From CAVVXX01 sp052389895 (lineage in GTDB: Bacteria > Pseudomonadota > Alphaproteobacteria > Micropepsales > Micropepsaceae): a stretch of 64,000 nucleotides of DNA. Positions 8,187 to 16,783 of the stretch are shown in pieces. The stretch is from contig JBQTHM010000023.1 of NCBI GenBank assembly GCA_052389895.1, forward strand, positions 1 to 64,000. The letters are read 5' to 3'. The stretch's first letter is position 1. Each line of letters begins with the position of its first letter. A model generated the notes under the pieces. That model had not been told where the DNA came from. It was given only the letters and a program-made list of their open reading frames with translations, and ran no database searches. Position numbers and translations under genes: made by a program.

Positions 8187-9402
8187 GACGCTGGAAGACA
8201 AGCGATGCATTGGTGCCGCCGAAACCGAAGCTGTTCGACATGGCCGTTTCAATGCGCGCGTTGTCGATGCGCTTGCGCACGATCGGCGCATCGCCCAGTT
8301 CCGGATCGAGTTCCTCGATGTTCGCGGATTCGGCGATGAAGCCGTTGTTCATCTGGAGAATGGAATAAATCGCTTCGTGCACGCCGGCAGCCCCCAGCGA
8401 GTGACCGGTAAGAGACTTGGTGGAGTTTACCGGCGGCATTTTGTTGCCGAAAACTTCGCGCATGGCGTTGATTTCGGTTATGTCCCCCACCGGAGTGGAC
8501 GTGCCATGCGCATTTACGTAATCGATCGGCGCTTGAAACCCCTCCATCGCGAGACGCATGCAGCGTACGGCGCCTTCCCCTGACGGCGCGACCATATCGT
8601 AACCGTCCGACGTGGCGCCGTAACCCACGAGTTCGGCATAAATCTTCGCGCCGCGCGCTTTTGCGTGCTCGAGCTCTTCAAGAATAAGCGTGCCGCCGCC
8701 ACCGGAGATGACGAAGCCGTCGCGGTTTTTGTCATAGGCGCGCGAAGCTTTCTTTGGCGTATCGTTATACTTCGAACTCATCGCCCCCATAGCGTCGAAG
8801 AGCACCGACAACGTCCAGTCAAGCTCTTCCCCGCCGCCGGCGAACATCACATCCTGTTTGCCATACCGGATCATTTCCCACGCGTTGCCGATGCAGTGCG
8901 CGCTCGTCGCGCAGGCGGAGCTTATCGAATAGGAAAGTCCTTTGATCTTGTACCAGGTGGCGAGCACCGCCGAGCAGGTCGACGACATCGCCTTCGGCAC
9001 GACGAACGGGCCCACGCGCCTGGGGCCTTTGCCGGGCTCCGTGCGCGCCGTATCCGCCGCCTGAACGATGGCGCGCGTGGACGGACCGCCCGAACCCATT
9101 ATGAGTCCGGTGCGCTCATTCACGATGTCCTTGTCTTCCAGACCCGCGTCGCGGATAGCCTGTTCCATGGCCAGAAAGTTGTAGGCCGCGCCATCGCCCA
9201 TGAAGCGGCGCGCGCGGCGGTCGATCATCGCGTCGATGTCCAGCTTCAGGCTGCCCTCCACATGGCAACGGAATCCCATCTTCCGGTAGATCTCGGAGAG
9301 CGTAATGCCGGAGCGCGCTTCGCGCAGCGCGGCAACGACCTCCTGCACCGTGTTGCCGATCGAGCAGATAATTCCCAAACCAGTGACGGCGACGCGCCTC
9401 AT
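8176..9402 (-). CDS. fabB: Beta-ketoacyl-[ACP] synthase I FabB
   Basis: Condensing enzyme needed to elongate unsaturated acyl chains. It has 408 residues with the complete Cys-His-His triad: Cys164 in SSACATSAHC, a His in NAHGTSTPVGD, and a His in TKSLTGHSLGAAG. The start MRRVAVTGLG is the normal FabB/F start. It is 46 bases downstream of fabA and overlaps fabI. This is the classical anaerobic unsaturated fatty acid gene order of Alphaproteobacteria. Confidence 0.97.
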   Translation of the reverse strand: MRRVAVTGLGIICSIGNTVQEVVAALREARSGITLSEIYRKMGFRCHVEGSLKLDIDAMIDRRARRFMGDGAAYNFLAMEQAIRDAGLEDKDIVNERTGLIMGSGGPSTRAIVQAADTARTEPGKGPRRVGPFVVPKAMSSTCSAVLATWYKIKGLSYSISSACATSAHCIGNAWEMIRYGKQDVMFAGGGEELDWTLSVLFDAMGAMSSKYNDTPKKASRAYDKNRDGFVISGGGGTLILEELEHAKARGAKIYAELVGYGATSDGYDMVAPSGEGAVRCMRLAMEGFQAPIDYVNAHGTSTPVGDITEINAMREVFGNKMPPVNSTKSLTGHSLGAAGVHEAIYSILQMNNGFIAESANIEELDPELGDAPIVRKRIDNARIETAMSNSFGFGGTNASLVFQRHAA

Positions 9403-9448
9403 AGGCGTTATTCCTTCCCTATTGCTGTGAACGATAGCGCGGACGCAT

Positions 9449-9994
9449 TCACGCGGCGGCCTGTCCGTTTGCGCCTTCCACGAAAAGACCCACGCACAAA
9501 TCCTTGGCCGTGTAAATCGGCTTTCCGTCCACTTTCATAACGCCATCAGCGAAGCCGAGTGTCAGCTTGCGGGTAATTACGCGCTTCAAGTCGACGGCGT
9601 AGCTCACGAGCTTCGCCGAAGGCAGCACCATCCCGGTGAACTTCACTTCGCCCACCCCGAGCGCGCGGCCCTTGCCGATTCCGCCCAGCCAGCCGAGGAA
9701 AAACCCGAGCAGTTGCCACATGGCGTCAAGCCCGAGGCAGCCAGGCATTACAGGATCGTCCTTGAAGTGACACTTGAAAAACCAGAGGTCGGGCTTGATG
9801 TCGAACTCTGCCTTCACTTCGCCTTTGCCGTTGGTGCCGCCGCGATCAGAAATGTGCGTTATGCGGTCAAACATCAGCATGGGCGGCAGGGGCAGCTTAG
9901 CGTTGCCCGGCCCGAACAGCTCGCCGCGGGCGCAGGCGAGCAGGCTTTGGAAGTCGAAACTTGATCTGCGAACCTGCGTATCCACGTTCGTCAC
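9449..9994 (-). CDS. fabA: 3-hydroxydecanoyl-[ACP] dehydratase/isomerase FabA
   Basis: Dehydrates 3-hydroxydecanoyl-ACP and isomerises the product, which starts unsaturated fatty acid synthesis. It has 181 residues with catalytic His76 (CHFKDDPVMPG) and Asp90 (CLGLDAMWQ). The start is a GTG at 9994, chosen because GGGGAG lies 5 bases upstream. A GTG at 9985 is possible. The open frame continues far upstream (to 10972) but that part is antisense to irr and the esterase gene and is not coding. An ICE-like palindrome lies 27 bases upstream of the start. Confidence 0.95.
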   Translation of the reverse strand: MTNVDTQVRRSSFDFQSLLACARGELFGPGNAKLPLPPMLMFDRITHISDRGGTNGKGEVKAEFDIKPDLWFFKCHFKDDPVMPGCLGLDAMWQLLGFFLGWLGGIGKGRALGVGEVKFTGMVLPSAKLVSYAVDLKRVITRKLTLGFADGVMKVDGKPIYTAKDLCVGLFVEGANGQAAA

Positions 9995-10020
9995 TCGGAC
10001 TCCCCGGCTGCTTACGGATA

Positions 10021-10035
10021 TTAGAAGGATTCTAA
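10021..10035. promoter_or_regulatory. ICE-like Irr operator between fabA and irr
   Basis: The sequence TTAGAAGGATTCTAA is a perfect inverted repeat of TTAGAA around a 3-base centre. This agrees with the core of the iron control element (TTTAGAA-N3-TTCTAAA) bound by Irr in Alphaproteobacteria. It lies in the 126-base gap between divergent fabA and irr. It overlaps a possible fabA -10 on the minus strand (TAATAT, about 10013-10018). Regulation of irr and/or fabA by Irr is inferred. Confidence 0.7.
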
Positions 10036-10120
10036 CCGGCTGGCGATTAGGGCGGCTTTCCTCTAGGATGGGGCCCAAGGCTCCACTGTGCAAGGGTCGA
10101 GCAGTCGGGAAGGAACGGTA

Positions 10121-10531
10121 ATGTCCGGCAGAAGTGCTGAACAGGCGGCGCGTCTGCGCGAGGCGGGGCTTCGCCCTACGCGTCAGCGCCTGGCGCTGGC
10201 CGCGCTCCTTTTTCGCGAGAAGGACCGCCACGTCACGGCCGAAGGCTTGCACGGCGAAGCCGTAACCGCGGGGGAGACGATTTCGCTCGCGACCGTGTAC
10301 AACACGCTGCATCAGTTCACCGAGGCCGGGCTTCTGCGCCAGGTCGTAGTTGACGGTTCGCGCACCTACTTCGACACGAACACTGGCAACCATCACCATT
10401 TCTACCGCGAGGAAGACGGCCTCCTGATCGACATCGATGGCGCAGCGATAACTGTGGAAGGCGTGCCGCAACCGCCCAAGGGCGCCAAAGTCGAGCGTGT
10501 CGACGTCATTATCCGGCTTACGCGCAGTTAA
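10121..10531 (+). CDS. irr: Iron response regulator Irr (Fur superfamily)
   Basis: Transcription factor that senses iron status through haem and controls haem synthesis and iron uptake in Alphaproteobacteria. It has 136 residues: a Fur-type winged helix (LRPTRQRLALAALLF...ATVYNTLHQFTEAGLL) and the HHH motif at 91-93 (NHHHFY), which in characterised Irr proteins takes part in haem binding. The start at 10121 is supported by AGGA 7 bases upstream; a start at 10088 is less likely. It is divergent from fabA, with an ICE-like palindrome between them. Confidence 0.9.
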   Translation: MSGRSAEQAARLREAGLRPTRQRLALAALLFREKDRHVTAEGLHGEAVTAGETISLATVYNTLHQFTEAGLLRQVVVDGSRTYFDTNTGNHHHFYREEDGLLIDIDGAAITVEGVPQPPKGAKVERVDVIIRLTRS

Positions 10532-10600
10532 TTCGCACAGGATCGGACTTGATTGCGCGCGGCCATTTGCGTGCCGAGCACACTCTTGTATGACAGAAGC

Positions 10601-12157
10601 ATGCTGAATTTTCTGCCCGAACGCACCGCGCCAATAGTGGTCTCCGCGCCTTGCGGACGACTCGCCGGATCGCGAGAAAATGGCGTAAGTGCCTTCAAGG
10701 GCATTCCCTTCGCAAAACCGCCGATTGGCCCCCTGCGCTGGCATCCGCCGGAACCGCTCGTGCCCTGGGCAGGCGTGCGCGACGCAACACGCTTCGGCTG
10801 TATCGGCGTGCAGGCACCCACACAGATAGAAGCCGTGATAGGCGCAATCGTGGGCGAACAATCTGAGAACTGTCTTTCGCTCAACATCTGGACGCCCAAT
10901 GCAGATGACGCGAAGCGGTCCGTGATGGTGTGGGTCCATGGCGGCGCGTTCGTGTTCGGCGCGGGCAGCCAAGGCATCTACAACGGACGCAACCTTGCTC
11001 AGCGGGGCGATGTCGTCGTGGTCACGATGAATTACCGCCTCGGCGCCTTCGGGTTTCTCAATCTTTCGGACGCGACTGACGGCCGCGCGCCCGGCTGCGG
11101 GACAGAGGGATTAGCCGATCAAATTCTTGCACTCAAATGGGTGAAAGAGAACATTGCTTCGTTCGGCGGCAATCCCGAAGACGTGACGTTATTCGGCGAA
11201 TCCGCGGGCGCAATGAGCGTCGCCTGCGTGCTGTCGATGCCGTCGGTACGCGGGCTTTTCCGCAAGGCGATCATACAGTCGGGGCCTGCGCACGTTGGCT
11301 ATGAGCGCGAAAAATCGGCGCGGGTCGCGCGCGCATTATTGGATGAACTGGGCATATCGCCCAAAGAGGCGCACAAGGCGGCTCAGGCGCCCTATGCGGC
11401 AGTCGTGAACGCGCAGCTGCGCGTGCTTGCCGATTCGCGCGACGGCGAAGACACGCGCAAGCTGGGCCGTATGCCGTTCCAGCCCTGCATAGATTGCGCG
11501 CTTCTGCCTGAGCGGCCCATTGTGCCAATTCGCAACGGTGCGGCCAAAGACATACCCGTTCTAACCGGCACCACGAGGGAAGAATGGAAACTGTTTACCG
11601 CCATGCATCCCGGCTTGCGGTTGATGAACACAGTCAATCTCGAACGACGACTGCTGAAGTCCTTCGGCCCAGAAAAAGCGAAGGCGATGCTCGCCGCCTA
11701 TGAAGAAGGGTCTCCCTTCGATCGCTGGAATGCGATCATGACGGACCGCGTGTTCAGTATTCCCGCCATACGCCTTCTCGAAGCACAAGGCCGGCACGCA
11801 CCGGTTTTCGCGTACCGGTTCGACTGGAAATCGAAACTCATGGGCGGCATCTTCGGCTCCTGCCATGCTCTTGACATCGGCTACGTGTTCGGAACGCCGA
11901 GATTGCGTGGTGCAGCGAAGTTCTTTGGCGCCGGCCCCGAAGCCGATGCACTCTCGGCAGCCATCATGGATAGCTGGATCGCGTTTGCGCGGACCGGCAA
12001 TCCATCGTGCAAGCAATCGGGCGAATGGCTGCGATACGATTCGGATTCGCGGCAAACCATTATCCTGGGAGACGGGCCCCCGCATCTTCTCCACGCCCCC
12101 GACGACGCACGCCGCGCCGTGTGGGACGGGGTGCCGGACGCCCTGCTCGGAACCTAA
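10601..12157 (+). CDS. Type B carboxylesterase
   Basis: Alpha/beta hydrolase of the carboxylesterase/lipase family, 518 residues from the ATG at 10601. Motifs: FKGIPFAKPPIGPLRW near the N-terminus, ENCLSLNIWTP, the oxyanion hole HGGAF (113-117), the nucleophile Ser201 in GESAG, a probable acidic residue in TTREEWKLF, and a probable catalytic His in SCHALDIGYVFG. No convincing signal peptide is seen, so a cytoplasmic location is likely. The substrate cannot be told from sequence. It is convergent with the acyl-CoA synthetase, 4 bases apart. Confidence 0.88.
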   Translation: MLNFLPERTAPIVVSAPCGRLAGSRENGVSAFKGIPFAKPPIGPLRWHPPEPLVPWAGVRDATRFGCIGVQAPTQIEAVIGAIVGEQSENCLSLNIWTPNADDAKRSVMVWVHGGAFVFGAGSQGIYNGRNLAQRGDVVVVTMNYRLGAFGFLNLSDATDGRAPGCGTEGLADQILALKWVKENIASFGGNPEDVTLFGESAGAMSVACVLSMPSVRGLFRKAIIQSGPAHVGYEREKSARVARALLDELGISPKEAHKAAQAPYAAVVNAQLRVLADSRDGEDTRKLGRMPFQPCIDCALLPERPIVPIRNGAAKDIPVLTGTTREEWKLFTAMHPGLRLMNTVNLERRLLKSFGPEKAKAMLAAYEEGSPFDRWNAIMTDRVFSIPAIRLLEAQGRHAPVFAYRFDWKSKLMGGIFGSCHALDIGYVFGTPRLRGAAKFFGAGPEADALSAAIMDSWIAFARTGNPSCKQSGEWLRYDSDSRQTIILGDGPPHLLHAPDDARRAVWDGVPDALLGT

Positions 12158-12161
12158 CAAC

Positions 12162-13955
12162 CTAAAACCGCATGTGGCCGCTTACGATGGCGGAATGGAG
12201 TTCCGCATCGAGTTTGCGATAGCGCCCGGCTTCACGGTCCCACACATAAATGGGATCTTTGATCGCAGCCGGATCAAAACCTTCATTGGCCTGCCCGATT
12301 TTGAGCTGCTTGAACGTGCTCGTGGCCGCAATCTCTTTCTGTATCCGGAGGAAAATGGGCCGCGCGTAACTGGGAAGATTTTTTTCCAGATGCCTGGACA
12401 AAGCGTCGAGATCGAGGTCAAGAGCCGCAACGATTGCAGCCATTCCGGCCTTTCCCTCCTCGCCCGGCACGACCACCCCGTAGACATTGGCCTCGCGAAT
12501 GCCCGGGAAGACGGAAAGCGCCTCCGCCACTTCGCTGGTGGCGACATTTTCGCTCTTCCAGCGAAACGTGTCGCCCGTGCGGTCGACAAAATAGAAGTAG
12601 CCGTGACGATCACGGCACATGAGGTCGTGTGTACGGAACCACGCGTCGTCCTTCTTGAAAACGTCGCGAAGAATCTTCTTTTCGGTTTCTTCCTTGGCAG
12701 TGTAGCCGTCGAAGCGAAGACGCGCGACGCTTGGGTCTATCTTTCCGACTGCCTCACCCGCTTCGCCGTCGTCCGTTTCGATGCAAAGTCCGTCGGCCCC
12801 GCGTGCCACGTTGCCGGAGTTGATGTCATAACGCACAAGACGAATTTTCTGGATTTCGCGCGCGTACCACGGGACACGCCCGACGGCGCCAACTTTGCCG
12901 TCGTAATTTATCATTCCGACGTTGCCTTCCGTAGCGCCGTAAAATTCCATCACGCGCGGGATGCCGAAACGCTCCTTGAAGCGGGGCCAAATTTCCGGAC
13001 GCAGGCCGTTGCCGATTGCAATACGCAGATTGTGCTCGCGCTCACGCGGATGTTCCGGCGCGTTGAGCAAATAGCGGCACAGTTCGCCAATGTATTGAAA
13101 GAGCGTGGGGCGGTAGTCGTAGCAGTCGTCCCAGAATTCGGTCGCGGCAAATTTTTCGCGTATGACCATCGAGCCGCCACCCAAGAGAATGGGACCGAGC
13201 GCACATATGCCTCCAGCCGAATGATACAGCGGCAGCACATTGTACATGCGGTCGGAAGGTTTGGCGTTCACCGCGCCCTGGAAGGCGGCCATGATGTGCA
13301 GCACACGCATGTGGCTGAGGTTGGCGGCCTTGGGCAGCCCCGTCGTGCCGGAGGTGTAGATGTAAAGTGCTCGGTCCTTGCTGCGTACCGCATCGCGCAC
13401 CTCCCGATTGACGGCCGCACCCGAATGGGATGCCAGGACGGAATCGAGATCTTCTGCGCCGGACACGCGCCCGCCCGTCGCCCACACTTTTGGGGGCTGC
13501 GACAGCATCTTCGAAACGGCAAAAAAGTTTTGCGCAAGCCCTGCGTCCAGTATCAGATGTTTGGCTTCCGCAAGGCCGATTTCATGTGCCAGAGGATGCC
13601 CCGTCAGGTGTGTGTTGATAAGAGCCGCAATGGCGCCCGTCTTCACCAGCCCGAACCACGCCATCAGGTATTCGGGCCGGTTCTCCATGAGGAGGGCCAC
13701 CGCTTCGCCCTTGGACACGCGCTGCGAAAGCGCCCAGCGGGCATAGCGGTTCGCCCCTTCTTCAAACTCCCGGTAATTCACCACGCGTCCGCGGTGGAGA
13801 AGCGCCGGCGCATCCGGCGTCATACGGGCATGGCGCTCAAGCCAGTCGGCGGCGGTCAGCCGCGTGTCCGGCCCGACCGCGTGCGTGATGCGCAACGTGC
13901 GCACGACGGAAGAAATGAAGGTCCATTCGCGCGCGATTGGGCCAGTTGGGTCCAT
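12162..13955 (-). CDS. Long-chain acyl-CoA synthetase (FATP/FadD type)
   Basis: Activates long-chain fatty acids to CoA thioesters using ATP. It has 597 residues. The AMP-binding P-loop is YIYTSGTTGLPKAA and the acyl-adenylate motif region is MEFYGATEGN. The C-terminal motif is TGDTFRWKSENVATSEV, a pattern found in the FATP-related bacterial group. The ATG at 13955 is preferred because GGAG lies 6 bases upstream; the frame extends to a GTG at 13982. Its position beside fatty acid synthesis and esterase genes fits lipid recycling, which is inference. Confidence 0.88.
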   Translation of the reverse strand: MDPTGPIAREWTFISSVVRTLRITHAVGPDTRLTAADWLERHARMTPDAPALLHRGRVVNYREFEEGANRYARWALSQRVSKGEAVALLMENRPEYLMAWFGLVKTGAIAALINTHLTGHPLAHEIGLAEAKHLILDAGLAQNFFAVSKMLSQPPKVWATGGRVSGAEDLDSVLASHSGAAVNREVRDAVRSKDRALYIYTSGTTGLPKAANLSHMRVLHIMAAFQGAVNAKPSDRMYNVLPLYHSAGGICALGPILLGGGSMVIREKFAATEFWDDCYDYRPTLFQYIGELCRYLLNAPEHPREREHNLRIAIGNGLRPEIWPRFKERFGIPRVMEFYGATEGNVGMINYDGKVGAVGRVPWYAREIQKIRLVRYDINSGNVARGADGLCIETDDGEAGEAVGKIDPSVARLRFDGYTAKEETEKKILRDVFKKDDAWFRTHDLMCRDRHGYFYFVDRTGDTFRWKSENVATSEVAEALSVFPGIREANVYGVVVPGEEGKAGMAAIVAALDLDLDALSRHLEKNLPSYARPIFLRIQKEIAATSTFKQLKIGQANEGFDPAAIKDPIYVWDREAGRYRKLDAELHSAIVSGHMRF

Positions 13956-14012
13956 GAGCGTCTCCACCCATTTTCCTAACACACCGGAGCATTGTGAATC
14001 AGCGAAAAGGCG

Positions 14013-14609
14013 TTACAGCCCCTGCGCCCTGCCGAGAGCCGCGGCCGCCTGCGCCAGTCCGTCCACAGGGATGTCGACCATTGCGCGGCGGCCTTCGGCC
14101 GCAGGCAGCACCGCCTGCACGGCGGTGGAGCGCAACAGGCCTTCCCAGGTTTCAAAATCCAATTCGGCGCGCGCGAGACACTGTCCGTCGGTGCATTCTT
14201 GCACAGGGATCTTCAGGACATAATCGCCGAAGCGCAGGACGACCTTGTCTCCCGCATTCGCCGTGATAGGAAGCCGCATCACGAGCACGGTGCGCTGTGC
14301 CTTGCGGAGCATGCGAAAGTTCGCGGCCAAAATGACTTCGCTGGGCCGGTCGCGCGCGGACACTTCCTGATTGATCCGGCAGATATTTTCGGCCTTGCTG
14401 CCTTCGCCCACCGGCTCGCAGATTAGCCGCCAGTTGCCGAAGTTGAGTATGCCGACAAACCCGGCCTCCACCTCGCCGGCGATTGCCATATCGCTCGCCC
14501 GCGGCGCAAGGGCGGGCGCCGACGGAATGAGATTGTATAGCGCCGGAATGGCAACGACTGCCACCAGTAAGGCACCAAGCAGGGCCAAGCGCTGAAAGAC
14601 CTTAGGCAT
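14013..14609 (-). CDS. Invasion-associated locus B (IalB) family protein
   Basis: 198 residues. A single N-terminal hydrophobic segment (LALLGALLVAVVAIPALY) suggests a signal anchor or signal peptide. The rest matches the IalB family fold: NFGNWRLICEP, VLVMRLPI, QECTDGQCLARAELD, and three spaced cysteines. IalB proteins are common in non-pathogenic Alphaproteobacteria, so the name does not imply virulence. The start at 14609 is chosen because GAGGG lies 7 bases upstream; 14615 and 14627 are alternatives. It lies 28 bases downstream of the lipoprotein gene and is probably co-transcribed. Confidence 0.8.
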   Translation of the reverse strand: MPKVFQRLALLGALLVAVVAIPALYNLIPSAPALAPRASDMAIAGEVEAGFVGILNFGNWRLICEPVGEGSKAENICRINQEVSARDRPSEVILAANFRMLRKAQRTVLVMRLPITANAGDKVVLRFGDYVLKIPVQECTDGQCLARAELDFETWEGLLRSTAVQAVLPAAEGRRAMVDIPVDGLAQAAAALGRAQGL

Positions 14610-14637
14610 ACGCATACCCTCACGCATTACCGAAACG

Positions 14638-15165
14638 TCACGATTGCGGCGGCCCGCCCAGACGCTGCAGCACATCGGCAGCCGAAAGTGCAAGCGGATC
14701 CTTCGCCGCTTGCTCCGCCGTCAGCATCACGATTTCCGCATAGGCCTCGTAACGCGTCACGGGAAAGCTTGTCCCCGTCGCGGGCCAATTGGCCCAATAC
14801 CACGCATAGCGCCGCGGGCCAAGCGGACTGCCCCAAGGAGCCCAAGGATCGAAATCGGTGCGGTAATAGGTTTTTGCTTCGGTGTCGCGCGTATCGAATA
14901 TGAAATGTGTGTAGCCCGCTTGCAGCGTGATCTCGGCTGCCCGGCGCAACAGATAATTTTCCACCTGAGCGCGCGGAGTGGCCGTGTTTCCGGAAAAAGT
15001 TACGCGATAGCGATTGGCGGCAAGCTGCTCGTCGGTATAGCCGACACGCTCACCTGGCCCTCGCGGCTTGTAAACCGGACCCGTCTCGCACGCGGCGAGC
15101 GCAAGCAACCCGATCAACGCAGCACACAGCCATCGATTCCCGCCTGCCGCCGCCTTAGCGCGCAT
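14638..15165 (-). CDS. CC0125/CC1285-family lipoprotein
   Basis: 175 residues. The signal peptide ends in a lipobox (LLALAAC), giving a lipid-anchored mature protein that begins at that Cys. The mature part has the family pattern GYTDEQLAANRYRVTFSGN, then VENYLLRRAAEITLQAGYTHF. The function is unknown. An open frame to 15249 exists, but the ATG at 15165 (MRAKAAAGGN) starts a normal signal peptide. It is divergent from the TetR gene and shares its 150-base upstream region, which holds the TetR operator. Confidence 0.82.
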   Translation of the reverse strand: MRAKAAAGGNRWLCAALIGLLALAACETGPVYKPRGPGERVGYTDEQLAANRYRVTFSGNTATPRAQVENYLLRRAAEITLQAGYTHFIFDTRDTEAKTYYRTDFDPWAPWGSPLGPRRYAWYWANWPATGTSFPVTRYEAYAEIVMLTAEQAAKDPLALSAADVLQRLGGPPQS

Positions 15166-15275
15166 TGTGAAGTCCCCACTTACCCACCTGTGCCGATAGA
15201 ATTTTCCGTCTTTTTCGCTCTTCCGGCAATTGGCCTTCAGAACGCGCACAGGCTTGCCACCGCTTCGTAATAGAG

Positions 15276-15299
15276 ATAACTGACCAAGCAGTCAGTTAT
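15276..15299. promoter_or_regulatory. Palindromic operator for the TetR regulator
   Basis: Perfect inverted repeat with 9-base arms, ATAACTGAC and GTCAGTTAT, around the centre CAAGCA. It lies between the divergent lipoprotein gene and the TetR efflux operon. It is 16 bases upstream of the proposed tetR start. The size and symmetry are typical of TetR-family operators, so autoregulation of the efflux operon is the natural reading. Protein binding itself is inferred. Confidence 0.75.
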
Positions 15300-15314
15300 A
15301 TCGGAGCCCGTCGT

Positions 15315-15962
15315 CTGAGCCTGATATCTGCCCGAAAGTCCACTGGCGCGGCCGCCCGCTGGCGGCGCCGCAAGGCCGCGCGCCCGCAAGAGATCCTCGC
15401 GGCGGCACTTTCCGTCTTTGCCGAGAAAGGGTTTTCCGCCGCACGCATGGACGAGATCGCGGCGCGGGCCAGCGTTTCCAAAGGCACGCTCTATCTCTAC
15501 TTCGAAAGCAAAGAGGGAATGTTCAAGGCGCTTCTGCGTGAAACCATAACCACGCGCATCAGCGAGCTTGCGGCGATCATCGAAAAACACGAGGGCCCTA
15601 CGCCTGCGCTTCTTGCCGCGGCCATGCGCAATTTTGGCGCCTTCGCCTCGCAGAGCGATCGTGTCGTGCTGCCCAAGATCGTCATTTCGGAAGCGGGAAA
15701 CTTTCCCGATCTCGCGCGCTTTTATCGCGAGGAAGTGATCGAGCGGGCGATAAAGCTGTTGGGCGGCATCATTACGCGCGGGATCGAGCGGGGCGAAATC
15801 CGCGATGTCCCGGTCCAACATGCCGTCCGGCTTCTGGTTGCGCCGTTTCTTGTCGTTATGCTGTGGCGCACCGTCTTCGCGCGTTTCGACACCGCGCCGT
15901 ACGACTATCCCGGGCTGATCGAGACACATATCGCCACTGTGCTCAAAGGGCTTGCACCATGA
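15315..15962 (+). CDS. TetR/AcrR family transcriptional regulator of the efflux operon
   Basis: About 215 residues. The helix-turn-helix reads RPQEILAAALSVFAEKGF followed by MDEIAARASVSKGTLYLYFESKEG, so the DNA-binding domain begins well before the first in-frame ATG (15447). Between 15267 and 15447 the frame is open but contains no ATG, GTG or TTG. I propose a CTG start at 15315, with GGAG 8 bases upstream; CTG at 15321 and ATA at 15324 are alternatives. The C-terminal ligand-binding domain has the TetR_C shape. The stop overlaps the start of the HlyD gene (ATGA). It should repress the downstream efflux genes. Confidence 0.85.
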   Translation: MSLISARKSTGAAARWRRRKAARPQEILAAALSVFAEKGFSAARMDEIAARASVSKGTLYLYFESKEGMFKALLRETITTRISELAAIIEKHEGPTPALLAAAMRNFGAFASQSDRVVLPKIVISEAGNFPDLARFYREEVIERAIKLLGGIITRGIERGEIRDVPVQHAVRLLVAPFLVVMLWRTVFARFDTAPYDYPGLIETHIATVLKGLAP

Positions 15963-16783
15963 GGCGCGCCCTCCTGGTGGTTGTCCTCCTTATCGCCGCC
16001 TGCGGACGCAGCGATACGGCATGGCTTGGATATGCGGAGGGTGAAAATGCCCTGATCGCTGCGCCCCAGCCCGGGTGGATCACCGGCATCGCGGTGAACC
16101 GCGGCGCACAGGTAAGCGTCGGAGATGTGCTTTTCACGCTCGACGCCACCGAGCAGCGCCAGGCACGCGACAGCGCGGCGGCCCAACTTGCGGCAGCGCA
16201 TCAGATTCAAACCCAATCGCAGTCCGAACTCGACTTCGCAACCAAGGACATTGCCCGCAAGCGCGCTATGCTTCCGAGCCGGGCGGTTTCCGAGCGCGAC
16301 GTGGAACAGGCGCAATCCACATATGAATCGGCCGCCGCGAAGGTGGCGCAGAACGCGGCCGCGGCGAATGCGGCCAAGGCGGCGCTCGCCACGGCGGAAT
16401 GGAATCTGTCCGAGCGTGTCGTGCGCGCACGTACCGCGGGCCGCGTGGAGGACATCTATTTCCGGACGGGCGAATACGCGCCTGCGGGCACGCCGGTCGT
16501 TGCGGTTCTTCCTGCCGTCAATGTCTATGTCCGTTTTTTCGTGCCGGAAGCGGAGCTGAATGCAGTCAAACTGGGAGGCGAAGTTCTCATTTCCTGCGAC
16601 GGATGCCCGGATAACCTGCGCGCCCGCGTGGCGTTCATCTCGCAACAGGCGGAATTCACGCCGCCGGTGATCTACAGCGTGGGCAACCGCGAAAAACTCG
16701 TGTTCAAGGTGGAAGCACGCGCTGCCGGCGGGCTTCCCATTCGTCCCGGCTTGCCTGTTGTAGTTTCCCCGGCGGGCGAATAA
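15959..16783 (+). CDS. HlyD-family efflux periplasmic adaptor (YbhG-like), lipoprotein
   Basis: 274 residues from the ATG at 15959. The N-terminus is a lipoprotein signal (LVVVLLIAACGRS). Then come a biotinyl-lipoyl-like half (APQPGWITGIAVNRGAQVSVGDVLFTLD), a coiled-coil hairpin rich in Ala/Gln/Lys (about 75-150), the second lipoyl half (RTAGRVEDIYFRTGEYAPAG) and a beta-barrel. It links an inner-membrane ABC exporter to an outer-membrane channel. It overlaps tetR and the ATPase gene by 4 and 1 bases respectively, so the operon is translationally coupled. No TolC homologue lies nearby. Confidence 0.88.
   Translation: MRRALLVVVLLIAACGRSDTAWLGYAEGENALIAAPQPGWITGIAVNRGAQVSVGDVLFTLDATEQRQARDSAAAQLAAAHQIQTQSQSELDFATKDIARKRAMLPSRAVSERDVEQAQSTYESAAAKVAQNAAAANAAKAALATAEWNLSERVVRARTAGRVEDIYFRTGEYAPAGTPVVAVLPAVNVYVRFFVPEAELNAVKLGGEVLISCDGCPDNLRARVAFISQQAEFTPPVIYSVGNREKLVFKVEARAAGGLPIRPGLPVVVSPAGE

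Noticed and set aside
9995..10972. N-terminal extension of fabA to 10972
   Set aside because: The extension is antisense to irr and the esterase gene and has no similarity to any FabA. A good ribosome binding site marks the true start at 9994.
11865..13979. 704-residue plus-strand frame opposite the acyl-CoA synthetase
   Set aside because: It overlaps the 3' end of the esterase gene and is antisense to a complete AMP-binding enzyme; no recognisable domain.
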